Assembly (NCBI GenBank): GCA_051880475.1
Contig: JBJEOA010000061.1
Coordinates: 25,674-89,673, forward strand
Direction: 5' to 3'
DNA length: 64,000 nt
DNA from: JAUUSJ01 sp051880475
GTDB lineage: Bacteria > Bacillota > Clostridia > Lachnospirales > Lachnospiraceae
Every line of letters starts with the position of its first letter. Positions within the stretch are counted from its first letter, which is position 1. A model generated the notes under the pieces. It was given only the letters and a program-made list of their open reading frames with translations. It ran no database searches and was not told the origin of the DNA. The position numbers and the translations under genes were made by a program. Shown piece after piece: positions 1 through 12,038 of the stretch.

Positions 1-1727
1 GGTTCCTTTGTTATCGCACCTTCATTGTAAGTATGGTTATTAGAATTAAGTTCTATCGCTTCATCTTTTGTTTTACCACATTCATTACACGTCCATCTTC
101 TTATCCCTTGTTTTGAACATGTAGATTTTTCAACTACCTGACTTGTATAATATTTATGATATGTATAATATCTTCCTGTATAAATTCCGCCTTCACTATA
201 ATTTCCAAGTCCAGTCACCCAAATGATTCCACCAGTTTTCTTATCATTCACATCATATGTCTTTTCGTAATCGATTCCCTCAACAAGTATTTTCGTTCCA
301 TCCTTTAAAATCAAAGATGGATCTTGTTCTTCTTGAGTTACACTATTACAGGTATTACCAAGAATCCATGTCAAACTGCCAATTCCCTTACTTGTGATAG
401 TAAAATACTGACGCTCTGAACCTGCCCAGTTATTAATTCCTTTTACCTCAACATATGCCTCTCCTGCATTAATATTATTGCCATAGGTCAATGTATAATC
501 TACATTTTCTTTTAAAATAGTTGAATCAAATATTACCGTCACTTCTGGTTTCTTTTCTGTTCCATCATAGGCATACTCTGTCTGTGATAAAGAAATATTA
601 CATGAGGATATCGGCTGCTTATCATATACATTAACGGAATAAGGAAGATTCTGTGTATATCCATATAATGTAGCTGTTAAATTTGTTGCTCCTACACTTA
701 CACCAAAAAGTGTATCTTCAGAATACGTAGCAATAGAAGTATCTGCCACGCCAATTGTCGGCATATCAGCCACTGGTCCTTTTCCCCTTGGCCAATTTCC
801 ATTAAAACTTGCTATCACGTTAGAAGAAATAGAAACAGGTGTCGTACCATTAACCTGCAAATTATAGGAATCCTGATTCAATGTGACATCCAGACCTGTA
901 ATTATGGATTTTGCTGCTTCAACAGGAGTTATTTGTTCACTGTCATTTGCTGTCGTAGTTGCAGTATTAATGGAAGTTCTATAAGCAAATTCTTCTACCC
1001 AATAATGTACTCCGTTATAATAAGCATGCCCAACACCAACGCAATTAAATTTGTTAGATAACATATTACGTCTATGTCCCTGACCATAATAATCATCGTT
1101 ATCTTCTCTCCAACCTTTGTTTACACTTACTGCACTTGTATAACCTGCGGCAATATTTTCTCCTGCAGCATAATAAGAAATATCATACGCAGTAAAACAA
1201 GTTAATCCATTTGGTCTCGTATGGTCATATGACATTGCAATCTCTGCCGCACGCTTCATTGCAATTTTCTCCAAATCATAATCATATGCCAACTCGCTTA
1301 AATTGCTGCAAATTGTTTTGGTTGTATTGTCGGAATTCCAATACCAAGCATCTGTGCTGCTTGTTCTCATCTCATTGATCATATTGAGAATACTTCTCGC
1401 TTCTGTCTGACCATATTGTAATGGCAAATTGACCGTTATCGTATCCTGTGCGGATGCCTGTATTACGTCGCTGCCTTCTGTGATAATCTGTTCTTGTCCT
1501 GATTGTCCCTGAATTTCTCCAACTTGTACTAAATTTTCTTCCTCACTTTGATTTTCAATTCCGACTTGAAAATCATCGGCGGACGCTTCTTCTTGTGCCA
1601 ATAAATCATTATCCATGCTATCCTCAATTTCAGAAGCATTTGCGATAATATTTCCCGTTAGAGATGTTGGCATCATAGAGAACACCATAATTACCACTAA
1701 TAGTAGTGCTAATATTTTTCTTTTCAT
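1..1727 (-). CDS. Secreted CAP-domain (SCP/PR1-like) protein, C-terminus cut by window edge
   Basis: I translated this open frame by hand; it has no stop before the left edge, so the C-terminus is missing. It starts at an ATG behind AAAGGAGGAATG. Residues 1-30 form a signal peptide (MKRKILALLLVVIMVFSMM), followed by an acidic linker. A CAP domain lies at about residues 100-250, with SYDHTRPNG (His about 169), GENIAAG and GQGHRRNML, the usual metal/cavity motifs of bacterial extracellular CAP proteins. The rest resembles Ig-like/adhesion modules and ends in a zinc-ribbon-like segment with CNECG, similar in style to the C-terminal half of the cell-wall protein near 36 kb. It is probably secreted; its substrate is unknown. 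The family call is confident, the role is not. Confidence 0.85.
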   Translation of the reverse strand, partial: MKRKILALLLVVIMVFSMMPTSLTGNIIANASEIEDSMDNDLLAQEEASADDFQVGIENQSEEENLVQVGEIQGQSGQEQIITEGSDVIQASAQDTITVNLPLQYGQTEARSILNMINEMRTSSTDAWYWNSDNTTKTICSNLSELAYDYDLEKIAMKRAAEIAMSYDHTRPNGLTCFTAYDISYYAAGENIAAGYTSAVSVNKGWREDNDDYYGQGHRRNMLSNKFNCVGVGHAYYNGVHYWVEEFAYRTSINTATTTANDSEQITPVEAAKSIITGLDVTLNQDSYNLQVNGTTPVSISSNVIASFNGNWPRGKGPVADMPTIGVADTSIATYSEDTLFGVSVGATNLTATLYGYTQNLPYSVNVYDKQPISSCNISLSQTEYAYDGTEKKPEVTVIFDSTILKENVDYTLTYGNNINAGEAYVEVKGINNWAGSERQYFTITSKGIGSLTWILGNTCNSVTQEEQDPSLILKDGTKILVEGIDYEKTYDVNDKKTGGIIWVTGLGNYSEGGIYTGRYYTYHKYYTSQVVEKSTCSKQGIRRWTCNECGKTKDEAIELNSNNHTYNEGAITKE

Positions 1728-1887
1728 TTTTACATTCCTCCTTTAAAAATTTTTCCGACTTCCTACACTAAGAATATATAAGTTTATTTTACCATAGTCT
1801 TCCTCTTGAAACAAGCAAAGTTCATACATTTGAACACCTATAATTCTATAAATCAATGAGTATGTAGAAATTAATCAGCTTATATTA

Positions 1888-1935
1888 AAAGGCCAAATAT
1901 CACCTATTTTTAAAAATCTGTGACATTTGACCTTT
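1888..1935 (-). terminator. Terminator hairpin after the galactoside operon
   Basis: Two 16-nt arms (AAAGGTCAAATGTCAC read on the minus strand) pair with two mismatches around a 16-nt loop and are followed by TTTT on the minus strand, just past the symporter stop codon. Confidence 0.65.
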
Positions 1936-1952
1936 CTATAATTATTAAATTT

Positions 1953-3320
1953 TTATTTATTTAATTTAACTCTTAATTCTGCATTTGCTTTTTCTACATT
2001 CATTCTTGACATTACAAAAGTAATGATAAGTGTAATAATTACAGGTATCCATAAATACATAAGCTTTAACATATTAATACAAGAATCTGGCTGGACTGCT
2101 AATTGACCATTATATTTTCCAAACTCTAACATCCATCCAACAATCGCTGTACCAATTCCTCCACCTAATTTTACACCTAATGATGTACAAGAATACATTG
2201 TACCGTCCACACGTTTATTTTTTGTAAGATATGTATATTGAGAACATTCTGCAATTACAGCATTCATATCTCCCTGCCATGGTCCCATACCAAAAGCCGC
2301 CACTGCAGTAAATGCAAACATCAAAGGAATACTTCCCATATAGGCTGCAACAACTACTAACGCACGTCCAATTGTTCCAAGAGCAAATCCATAGAAGTTT
2401 AATTTATACATGCCTTTCCATTTTGCAACAAGGGATGGTGTAATGATAAGCACAACAATTAGAGGAATATTGATTGCCCATGCGAAATAAGAATAAAGAT
2501 TTTCATTTTGCATTACATACTTCATATAATAAATACCAACACCGAGCATCGCTGAATACAACTGCTGTAAAATATATGTCGCGCAAATCATCATATAGTA
2601 TTTATTAGAAATCAACAATTTTGCAGCGTCAATTAAAGTATATTTTTCATTTTCTTCAACTTCTGCGTCATCTGTCTCTTTTAATTCTTCATCAGACAAT
2701 TCTTTTACAGAGAATACAGAAATTGTGTTTACCACAAGACCAATAATCGCATAAATGATCGCAACTATTCTCCACGCATTTGCATCACCACCAAGCTTTG
2801 CAACAAATCCTATTGTCATTGACTGAATCAATAAACTTGTAGAAAATGCAAAGATAAAACGGAAAGATCCCATCTCCACTCTCTCTTTATTATTCTTAGT
2901 TACAAGTGCAGTCAATGCAGAATAAGCGATATTATTAGCCGTGTAAAAAATAGAATTTAATAAAGTATAAGCAATAAAGAACCAAGCATACTGTGCCGTT
3001 TTTCCTAAACTTGTAGGAATTGCAAAAATAGCAGCTAGCGTAATCGCACATCCAATATAACCATAAAGCATCCAAGGTCTTGCTTTTCCTAATCTACTTT
3101 TTGTTTTATCAATCATGGAACCAAAAAAGACATCTGTCACACCGTCAAATAATTTTGAAACGGCGATCAACGTTCCTACAATTCCCGCGTTTAATCCTAC
3201 GATATCTGTAAGATAAATCATTACAAAAAATGTAAGGAAGGCATATACTACATTACCTGCGATATCTCCCGATCCATATCCGACTTTATTATACCATTTT
3301 AAATATTTCTTTTCGTTCAT
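1953..3320 (-). CDS. GPH-family sugar:cation symporter (MFS, galactoside type)
   Basis: 455 aa with about twelve hydrophobic segments. The N-terminal half carries the glycoside-pentoside-hexuronide (MelB-like) signature GSMIDKTKSRLGKARPW in the loop after TM2, and the start GYGSGDIAGN is typical of the family. It lies 18 bp downstream of the beta-galactosidase in the same orientation and is followed by a terminator, so it is the last gene of a two-gene operon. Inferred role: import of lactose or a related beta-galactoside with H+ or Na+, feeding the neighbouring enzyme. It lacks the C-terminal EIIA domain found in LacS of streptococci. The exact substrate cannot be read from sequence. Confidence 0.9.
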   Translation of the reverse strand: MNEKKYLKWYNKVGYGSGDIAGNVVYAFLTFFVMIYLTDIVGLNAGIVGTLIAVSKLFDGVTDVFFGSMIDKTKSRLGKARPWMLYGYIGCAITLAAIFAIPTSLGKTAQYAWFFIAYTLLNSIFYTANNIAYSALTALVTKNNKERVEMGSFRFIFAFSTSLLIQSMTIGFVAKLGGDANAWRIVAIIYAIIGLVVNTISVFSVKELSDEELKETDDAEVEENEKYTLIDAAKLLISNKYYMMICATYILQQLYSAMLGVGIYYMKYVMQNENLYSYFAWAINIPLIVVLIITPSLVAKWKGMYKLNFYGFALGTIGRALVVVAAYMGSIPLMFAFTAVAAFGMGPWQGDMNAVIAECSQYTYLTKNKRVDGTMYSCTSLGVKLGGGIGTAIVGWMLEFGKYNGQLAVQPDSCINMLKLMYLWIPVIITLIITFVMSRMNVEKANAELRVKLNK

Positions 3321-3338
3321 TTTTTTCTTTTCTCCTTA

Positions 3339-6413
<3,075 letters not shown>

Positions 6414-6460
6414 TTACTAAACTAAGTGTAAATTTTTCTTCCAAATATAGCTATAAATTG

Positions 6461-6482
6461 CATTAGACAAAACATGCACAAA
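6461..6482 (-). promoter_or_regulatory. Candidate AraC-type operator/-35 region of the galactoside operon (22-bp element, copy 1)
   Basis: A 22-bp sequence (minus strand: TTTGTGCATG followed by TTTTGTCTAATG) occurs identically here and at 9533-9554. It contains two 11-bp direct half-sites beginning TTTGT and includes TTGTCT, a possible -35 element upstream of a TATATT. Direct half-sites overlapping a weak -35 are typical of AraC-family activation. Binding is inferred. Confidence 0.45.
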
Positions 6483-6618
6483 CTGATACTATTAATATAC
6501 AAATATACAGATTAAGATATTAGGACAAAAGGTATTTATTATACAGACATGAACGGTTTTTTGACCTTTTTACCCTGACATCCTATTTCATCATATTAAT
6601 AGAAAGAGGTGACACTCC

Positions 6619-7491
6619 ATGTATACAGATTCCGCATATTGGCATAATAAAGTTTTAGATTTTAAGGACAAAAGTAAACCGTTGTTTGTATGCAGTTGTG
6701 GTACATACCATTTGTTTTCACGGCCCAAACTTCCAACTCATCGTCCTCGTGGGCGTTTAGACTGGCAAATTCTTTACATCGCATCTGGAAAGGCTCATTT
6801 TTACTTTAACGGTGTGGAGGAAATTGTGACTGCTGGAAATATGGTCATATATCGTCCTAAAGAAGAACAACGCTACTATTATTATGGCATTGACCATACC
6901 GAAGTATACTGGGTTCACTTTACTGGCGGAAATGTAAAAAATATCCTCAGAAAATATGGTATACCTGATAATTCACATGTCATCCATACTGGAACTTCTT
7001 TAGAATATAAAAGAATTTTTACACAAATGATTCAAGAGTTAAAATTATGTAAAGAAGATTACGAAGAACTTCTCGTATGCTATCTTAAACATCTTTTAAT
7101 CATGATTCATCGCTTAATTAATGTAGAACCTAAAAGTAAAACTCATGTTCTCATGGAAGAAATGAACATTGCCGTTCGATATTTTCACGAGAACTATAAT
7201 AAACCGATTTGCATTGAAGAATATGCCATCTCTCGCCATATGAGTGTTAGCTGGTTTATCCGAAACTTTAAAGAGTATACAGAAATAACTCCTGCTCAAT
7301 ATATTATTTCTCTGCGCATATCGAATGCACAGACATTATTAGAATCAACAAATTATAATGTCACTGAAATTTCCGAAATTGTGGGGTATGACAATCCACT
7401 TTACTTTAGTCGAATTTTCAAAAAGCAAAGTGGATTGTCCCCTAGTGATTTTCGGAAACAATTACAAGAAAGTGCACTTGAAAACAACTAG
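6619..7491 (+). CDS. AraC-family transcriptional regulator of the galactoside operon
   Basis: 290 aa. The N-terminal half (about 20-170) is a cupin-like ligand-binding domain. The C-terminal 100 residues hold two helix-turn-helix motifs: EEYAISRHMSVSWFIRNFKE and the family signature ISEIVGYDNPLYFSRIFKK, followed by SGLSPSDFRKQ. It is preceded by GAAAGAGGTGACACTCC and is divergent from lacZ, with 226 bp between the two starts, so it most likely activates the lacZ-symporter operon in response to a galactoside. A 22-bp candidate operator lies in the shared intergenic region. The assignment of target is inference from position. Confidence 0.9.
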   Translation: MYTDSAYWHNKVLDFKDKSKPLFVCSCGTYHLFSRPKLPTHRPRGRLDWQILYIASGKAHFYFNGVEEIVTAGNMVIYRPKEEQRYYYYGIDHTEVYWVHFTGGNVKNILRKYGIPDNSHVIHTGTSLEYKRIFTQMIQELKLCKEDYEELLVCYLKHLLIMIHRLINVEPKSKTHVLMEEMNIAVRYFHENYNKPICIEEYAISRHMSVSWFIRNFKEYTEITPAQYIISLRISNAQTLLESTNYNVTEISEIVGYDNPLYFSRIFKKQSGLSPSDFRKQLQESALENN

Positions 7492-7575
7492 CTATTTTGG
7501 AACTGTGGAGATGGCTTTTTGCCATTTCCATACGGTTTCCTCTAAACTATTATGTTTCATTTGCTCTAATCTACT

Positions 7576-8388
7576 TTACATTTTATTCTCACCTCCCTTC
7601 AAATTTATTTTTGCTGCTTTTACAATATCTCCCACGCCATTTAATATGACTGTTGGTTGATATGCATATGTTTTTAGAGTTTCCTCCGTAGAAACTCCTG
7701 ATAAAACCAATACCGTAGAAACACCACTTTCTGTTCCCGCAACAATATCTGTATCCATTCGATCACCTACAATTACAGCCTCTGCAGAGTGACATCCTAG
7801 CATCTTCAATCCTGTTCTCATCATTAAAGGGTTCGGTTTTCCACAAAAATATGCTTTTTTCCCTGTTGCAATCTCTATCGGAGCCACAAGTGCACCACAT
7901 GCAGGAGAAATTCCATCTTCTATCGGACCTGATACATCACTATTTGCACCAATAAGCTTGGCTCCTTTTAATACTAAATTAGTTGCCTTTGTAAGAGTAT
8001 CCAAAGAATATGCTTTTCCTTCTCCTACAACAACATAATCTGGATTAACATCATTCATAGTAATGCCAGCTTCATATAATGCGTTATATAATCCAGCCTC
8101 TCCTATTACATATGCTGAACATCCGGGAGCTTGCTCTTTCAAGAAAGCAGCGGTAGCAAGAGCACTTGTATAGAAATGTTCCTCTGATACGTCTAGTCCC
8201 ATACGCGCTAATTTTTGATTTAATTCTCGCGGAGTATATCCACTATTATTTGTTAAGAAGAGAAAATCTTTCTTTTCTTCGTGAAGCCATTTGATAAACT
8301 CTGCTACCCCTTTAAGCACTTTATTTCCGTGATAAATCACACCATCCATATCACAGATAAATCCTTTCTTTTCGTTAAAATTAATCAT
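7576..8388 (-). CDS. HAD-superfamily phosphatase, NagD/AraL-like (HAD-IIA)
   Basis: 270 aa, typical of the class IIA HAD family. Motif I is DMDGVIYHG (catalytic D14 and D16 region), motif II is FLTNNSG, motif III lies in the FCGKPNPLM region and motif IV is VIVGDRMDTDI. A large C2 cap sits between motifs II and III. NagD-type enzymes dephosphorylate sugar phosphates and nucleotides in the cytoplasm. The gene lies 22 bp downstream of the AraC regulator on the same strand, so both are probably one transcript. Its in vivo substrate is unknown; linkage to sugar metabolism is suggested only by neighbourhood. Confidence 0.9.
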   Translation of the reverse strand: MINFNEKKGFICDMDGVIYHGNKVLKGVAEFIKWLHEEKKDFLFLTNNSGYTPRELNQKLARMGLDVSEEHFYTSALATAAFLKEQAPGCSAYVIGEAGLYNALYEAGITMNDVNPDYVVVGEGKAYSLDTLTKATNLVLKGAKLIGANSDVSGPIEDGISPACGALVAPIEIATGKKAYFCGKPNPLMMRTGLKMLGCHSAEAVIVGDRMDTDIVAGTESGVSTVLVLSGVSTEETLKTYAYQPTVILNGVGDIVKAAKINLKGGENKM

Positions 8389-8410
8389 TTTTGATTCCTC
8401 TCTTTCCTTT

Positions 8411-9211
8411 TTAAATAACTTGTTTTTCTTTAAAATGATTTTTATATTCTCTTGGTGTCATTCTATATTTATCTTGAAATGCTCTATTAAATGTTCTTTG
8501 GCTTTGAAAACCAGCCTCTAAACAAATATCCGTAATTGTTTTATCTGTATATTCAAGTAACGAAACTACATAATTTAATCTTTGATCATTCAAATATTGG
8601 TTAAAATTCGTGTGAAATGTTGACGAAAAAATTCGTGACAAAACATATTTACTTATGCCCAAATCTTTTGCCATAATATCTAGAGTGATTTCTTCCTTGA
8701 AATTTTTTGCCATATAACTTACAGCTCTATAAATCATATCGTCACTCTCAAAATGTTCTCTTAGAACGAATTCAAAACAGGGCATACTCCTCGCCAAAAT
8801 AATCTGTGTATAAGCTTGCTCAATAATTGGATTGCGAATTTTTTCTTCGTACAAATTTACAATAGATTGATATATGTCTGGATGTACATTTTCTTTTTTT
8901 ATAACTGGATTTACGGGGCAGTACTTTTGGAGTGTTTCCATAAAACAGCTAGTTAATGACGTCTGTACAACTAAATAGAAAGCTTCATTTTTTCCCTTTC
9001 CAAATACTTGGTAATGATGAATTAAATTTGGAAAAACAATTCCAAAATCTCCTTTTTCCATATGATATAATTCACAACCAACTCCCAGCTCTAAACTTCC
9101 CTCAGTCACATAAACTAATTCCAATCCACTATGAAGATGAGGTGGGAAATGCTTAGACTCTTTATGGATAATATGCAATTCCTCATTCTTTTTTTTATAT
9201 AATGTAATCAA
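8411..9211 (-). CDS. AraC-family transcriptional regulator
   Basis: 266 aa. The N-terminal cupin (about 15-100) contains HFPPHLHSGLELVYVTEGSL, the usual AraC_binding pattern. Two HTH motifs close the protein: LDIMAKDLGISKYVLSRIF and ITDICLEAGFQSQRTFNRAF, followed by MTPREYKNHF. It is transcribed with the downstream HAD phosphatase. A tiny ORF with a strong ribosome binding site is divergent, 110 bp upstream of its start, and is a candidate target. The inducer is unknown. It is not closely similar to the AraC gene at 6.6 kb. Confidence 0.9.
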   Translation of the reverse strand: MITLYKKKNEELHIIHKESKHFPPHLHSGLELVYVTEGSLELGVGCELYHMEKGDFGIVFPNLIHHYQVFGKGKNEAFYLVVQTSLTSCFMETLQKYCPVNPVIKKENVHPDIYQSIVNLYEEKIRNPIIEQAYTQIILARSMPCFEFVLREHFESDDMIYRAVSYMAKNFKEEITLDIMAKDLGISKYVLSRIFSSTFHTNFNQYLNDQRLNYVVSLLEYTDKTITDICLEAGFQSQRTFNRAFQDKYRMTPREYKNHFKEKQVI

Positions 9212-9321
9212 GTATGCCCCTCCCTTGCAAAATTTGACTATTTTTCATTCACATTTGGCAAGTATTTATTCGTTTCATGCGTTATGATAACCTTACAAAA
9301 AACAGAAAGGAGAAATACAAT

Positions 9322-9399
9322 ATGAACAAAATTATCCAATATTTTAAACATGTTATGGAGTTCTACGCTGGTTTCTATAAAGGTACTTATCATATTTAA
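9322..9399 (+). CDS. Candidate 25-residue small protein
   Basis: ATG behind AGAAAGGAGAAATACAAT (a near-ideal ribosome binding site with 8-nt spacing) opens a 25-codon frame, MNKIIQYFKHVMEFYAGFYK plus GTYHI, followed 50 nt later by an intrinsic terminator. The peptide is aromatic, basic and amphipathic. It is divergent from the AraC gene. A TATGAT at about 9282 without a good -35 would suit an activator-dependent promoter. I do not recognise the sequence. The RBS and terminator make translation plausible, but it could also be a leader peptide or a chance frame. Confidence 0.5.
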   Translation: MNKIIQYFKHVMEFYAGFYKGTYHI

Positions 9400-9450
9400 T
9401 TATAGTACTATATAGAAATTCACACGAATATGTAACTCAATAAACCTTTG

Positions 9451-9483
9451 AAACCGGCCATTTCCTAGGAACTGGTCGTTTTT
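9451..9483 (+). terminator. Terminator after the 25-aa ORF
   Basis: CGGCCA pairs with TGGTCG (one G-U), extended by AAA/TTT, then a run of T on the plus strand. Confidence 0.6.
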
Positions 9484-9532
9484 CATTTCTATAAGTATTA
9501 TAGTTTTTTCTTTATCATTATTCCATAAAGTA

Positions 9533-9554
9533 CATTAGACAAAACATGCACAAA
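9533..9554 (-). promoter_or_regulatory. 22-bp element, copy 2, upstream of the second AraC region
   Basis: Identical over 22 bp to 6461-6482, with partial similarity continuing on both sides. In minus orientation it faces the AraC-HAD transcript at 9.2 kb and would drive RNA antisense to the 25-aa ORF. No gene on the plus strand follows it closely, so its function is less clear than that of copy 1. Confidence 0.4.
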
Positions 9555-9680
9555 ATTATACTTTTATTTCTATTATTGCCCAAATAACTCCTTTTATTTA
9601 ACTATCATATTTCTATTTATCCTAAATATCTTTTAGAATCTTGAAGATAAAAAAGAGGTTCAAAAAATTTTAAAAAATAA

Positions 9681-9710
9681 AACCCAGAAGATTATCTAAT
9701 CTCCTGGGTT
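9681..9710 (-). terminator. Terminator after the flavodoxin-like reductase
   Basis: AACCCAG, one mismatch, AGATTA pairs with TAATCT and CTGGGTT around a TC loop. On the minus strand a T-rich tract follows. The rest of 9484-9771 shows only the 22-bp element and no gene. Confidence 0.75.
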
Positions 9711-9771
9711 ATTCTATAGGGTTATTCTCTAGTTTACTTTAATATCCATATTTATCTAACTTTATTTCCTC

Positions 9772-10464
9772 TTAATTTTTCCACGGACGCTTTTTTTCTG
9801 TCCATCCTTTCGCTTTCCAATACTCAACATCCACTTCATTCCAGCCACTTTTTTGCATCAATCTCATCATATTAAAAAACATTTTAGTCTTTAATGATGG
9901 CTTTATTTTTCCATAATTTTTCTTAATTTTTTTTGCGAAATCATTCATTTTTTTCTCAATACGTTTTTTATTTTTATCGCTAACACTATTCCACGATACC
10001 GCTGCGATATTTATACCATATTTATATATTTTAGGAATTCCCCAGAAAAATGCACTATCCGCCATATCTTTATTGGTACTCTTCATTCCTGCACCAGCAG
10101 CCGTCGAAATACAAACAGCCTGCTTGTGAAACATAGTTTCTTCTGGACGATGTATCATCCACCGATAGCCATAGTGATCTAAGAATGCCTTCATCGCACC
10201 TGTGGCATGATATACATACACAGGACTTGCAAAAATAATGACATCTGCTGCATCCATAGCCTCTGTGATAGGTCTTAATTTTTGATAGTGAGGGCATAAT
10301 GTCTCAGATTTTTTAAAACACTTCGTACACCCAACGCAAAAAGAATCAAAATCTTTCGGAAGAAAAAATTCCGTAGTCTCACCTTCCAATTTTTCCGAAA
10401 GCATCTTTGCGATATGATATGTTGAGCCTTTATGGCTTTGTCCATGTATTATTACTATTTTCAT
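9772..10464 (-). CDS. NAD(P)H-dependent FMN reductase / flavodoxin-fold oxidoreductase
   Basis: 230 aa from the chosen ATG, which follows GAGGTGATTGG; an in-frame upstream Met (13 codons earlier) lacks such a site. The Rossmann-like start MKIVIIHGQSHKGSTYHIAK gives the FMN-phosphate loop, and FASPVYVYHATGAMKAFLDH is the typical second flavin motif. A cysteine cluster (CVGCTKCFKKSETLCPHY, about 43-60) is found in the Fe-S flavoprotein-like branch, but the spacing does not prove a cluster. Cytoplasmic; substrate unknown. It is monocistronic with its own terminator. Confidence 0.85.
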   Translation of the reverse strand: MKIVIIHGQSHKGSTYHIAKMLSEKLEGETTEFFLPKDFDSFCVGCTKCFKKSETLCPHYQKLRPITEAMDAADVIIFASPVYVYHATGAMKAFLDHYGYRWMIHRPEETMFHKQAVCISTAAGAGMKSTNKDMADSAFFWGIPKIYKYGINIAAVSWNSVSDKNKKRIEKKMNDFAKKIKKNYGKIKPSLKTKMFFNMMRLMQKSGWNEVDVEYWKAKGWTEKKRPWKN

Positions 10465-10529
10465 CCAATCACCTCTATCCGTTCTTTTCAATCGACTACC
10501 CATTATCTAAAATGAATGGTTTTTACACT

Positions 10530-10643
10530 TTATTTTATAAAATCTCTTATAGACTCCCCTCTCATATCATCCAACATTTTATCAAGTAATCTCTCCTGAT
10601 ATCCCGCTTTTTTTGTCGTCCGAATCATATCTGATATTTCCAT
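10530..10643 (-). CDS. Possible small protein or gene remnant (37 aa)
   Basis: An open frame beginning MEISDMIRTTKKAG and ending RGESIRDFIK lies 70 bp downstream of the PLP enzyme. The frame stays open upstream to about 10.70 kb (LNILELLKRDKITLLCL), so it could be a slightly longer helical protein or the tail of a decayed gene. There is no clear ribosome binding site before the ATG. I do not recognise it. Confidence 0.25.
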   Translation of the reverse strand: MEISDMIRTTKKAGYQERLLDKMLDDMRGESIRDFIK

Positions 10644-10713
10644 CAGACAGAGAAGAGTTATTTTATCACGCTTAAGCAATTCTAATATATTCAGACAATG
10701 CGTTCAACGTATC

Positions 10714-11925
10714 TTAATCTGTACAAAATACATACTTTTCTAATCGCTCAAAAGCCTCCCTCACTCTAGAAAACGGAAGAGCTAAATTCATGCGAATATG
10801 ACATGGGCCGTGGAACATACGACCGTCCTGCCACGCAACACCTACATCCCACCCTGATTTTTGAAGTTCATCTATTGTCTTTCCATGTTTTTGGCAAAAT
10901 TTCGTACAATCTAAAAATAGCATATAAGTTCCCTCTGGGCGAGCGACCTCAACACCGTCAAAATGCTCCTCAATATAATTACAGGCAAATTCTACATTTT
11001 CTGTGAGTACCTGACAAAGCTCGTCCACCCACTCATAGCCCTCTGGTTTATAAGCACCAATTAATGCATACATAGACAATACATTCATAGAATTATAATG
11101 GGATAGAGAGGACTCCTTCTCAATTCTCTCTCGAAGCCATTGATTATAAATAATATGATAAGATCCAACTAATCCCGCTAGATTAAAAGTTTTAGACGGA
11201 GCATAAATGGCAACCGTACGATTTTTCGCATCCTCTGAGACAGACTGAGTTGGAATATGCTTATTTCCGTACAGAATAATATCTGACCAAATTTCATCGG
11301 AAATTACATATACATCATGCTTTTTGTAGATTTCCATCGCTTTTTCAATCTCCCATCTCTCCCAGACACGACCACAAGGATTATGTGGAGAACAAAAAAT
11401 TGCAGCATGAATTTTATGTCTCACTATTTTTCTCTCCATATCCTCAAAATCCATACGCCAAATTTTATTTTCATCTAAATACAGAGGACTGTGGATAATA
11501 TGATACCCATTATTTTCCACACAAGATGTAAATCCGATATAAGTTGGAGAGTGAAGCAAAACATTATCTCCCTTCGAACATATCACATTTAATGTGCTGA
11601 CAACACCTCCAAGCACACCATTTTCATATCCGATATGCTTCCTTGATAATCCGTCAACTCCATTTCTCTTTTTCTGCCACGCCAAAATCGCATCTATATA
11701 TTCTCTGCGTGGTTTGAAATATCCATAAGCAGGATGCTTTGCACGCTCTATAATTGCCTCTGGAATGGTAGGAACCGTGGGAAAATTCATGTCGGCAACC
11801 CACATAGGAATTGCGTCAAACCCCTCCTTTGGAGCGCCAGGTGCAAACCCAGTTTTCCCCAAATCATCTACCGCAATCGCATCAAAACCTTTTCGCTCCA
11901 TGATAGATGTAAAATCGTATTTCAT
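10714..11925 (-). CDS. PLP-dependent aminotransferase-fold enzyme, MalY/PatB cystathionine beta-lyase type
   Basis: 403 aa fold-type I enzyme of the class I/II aminotransferase family. The PLP lysine is in YAPSKTFNLAGLVGS; FCSPHNPCGRVW and VISDEIWSDI are the usual cofactor-binding loops (Asn and Asp). The N-terminus DAIPMWVADMNFPTVP is characteristic of the MalY/PatB C-S lyase branch rather than true aminotransferases. Expected reaction: beta-elimination of cystathionine or cysteine-like substrates to pyruvate, ammonia and a thiol, in the cytoplasm. It has no obvious operon partner. Confidence 0.88.
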   Translation of the reverse strand: MKYDFTSIMERKGFDAIAVDDLGKTGFAPGAPKEGFDAIPMWVADMNFPTVPTIPEAIIERAKHPAYGYFKPRREYIDAILAWQKKRNGVDGLSRKHIGYENGVLGGVVSTLNVICSKGDNVLLHSPTYIGFTSCVENNGYHIIHSPLYLDENKIWRMDFEDMERKIVRHKIHAAIFCSPHNPCGRVWERWEIEKAMEIYKKHDVYVISDEIWSDIILYGNKHIPTQSVSEDAKNRTVAIYAPSKTFNLAGLVGSYHIIYNQWLRERIEKESSLSHYNSMNVLSMYALIGAYKPEGYEWVDELCQVLTENVEFACNYIEEHFDGVEVARPEGTYMLFLDCTKFCQKHGKTIDELQKSGWDVGVAWQDGRMFHGPCHIRMNLALPFSRVREAFERLEKYVFCTD

Positions 11926-12038
11926 TCTTTTTCTTCCTTCTTTCTGCTATTTTTTACCCAATTTAACTTATTTTAGTATAATGTTTTTTCCCATTGTAAG
12001 TAAAAATGACTTTCCTTCTTAATTTTACTGTTCCAAAA

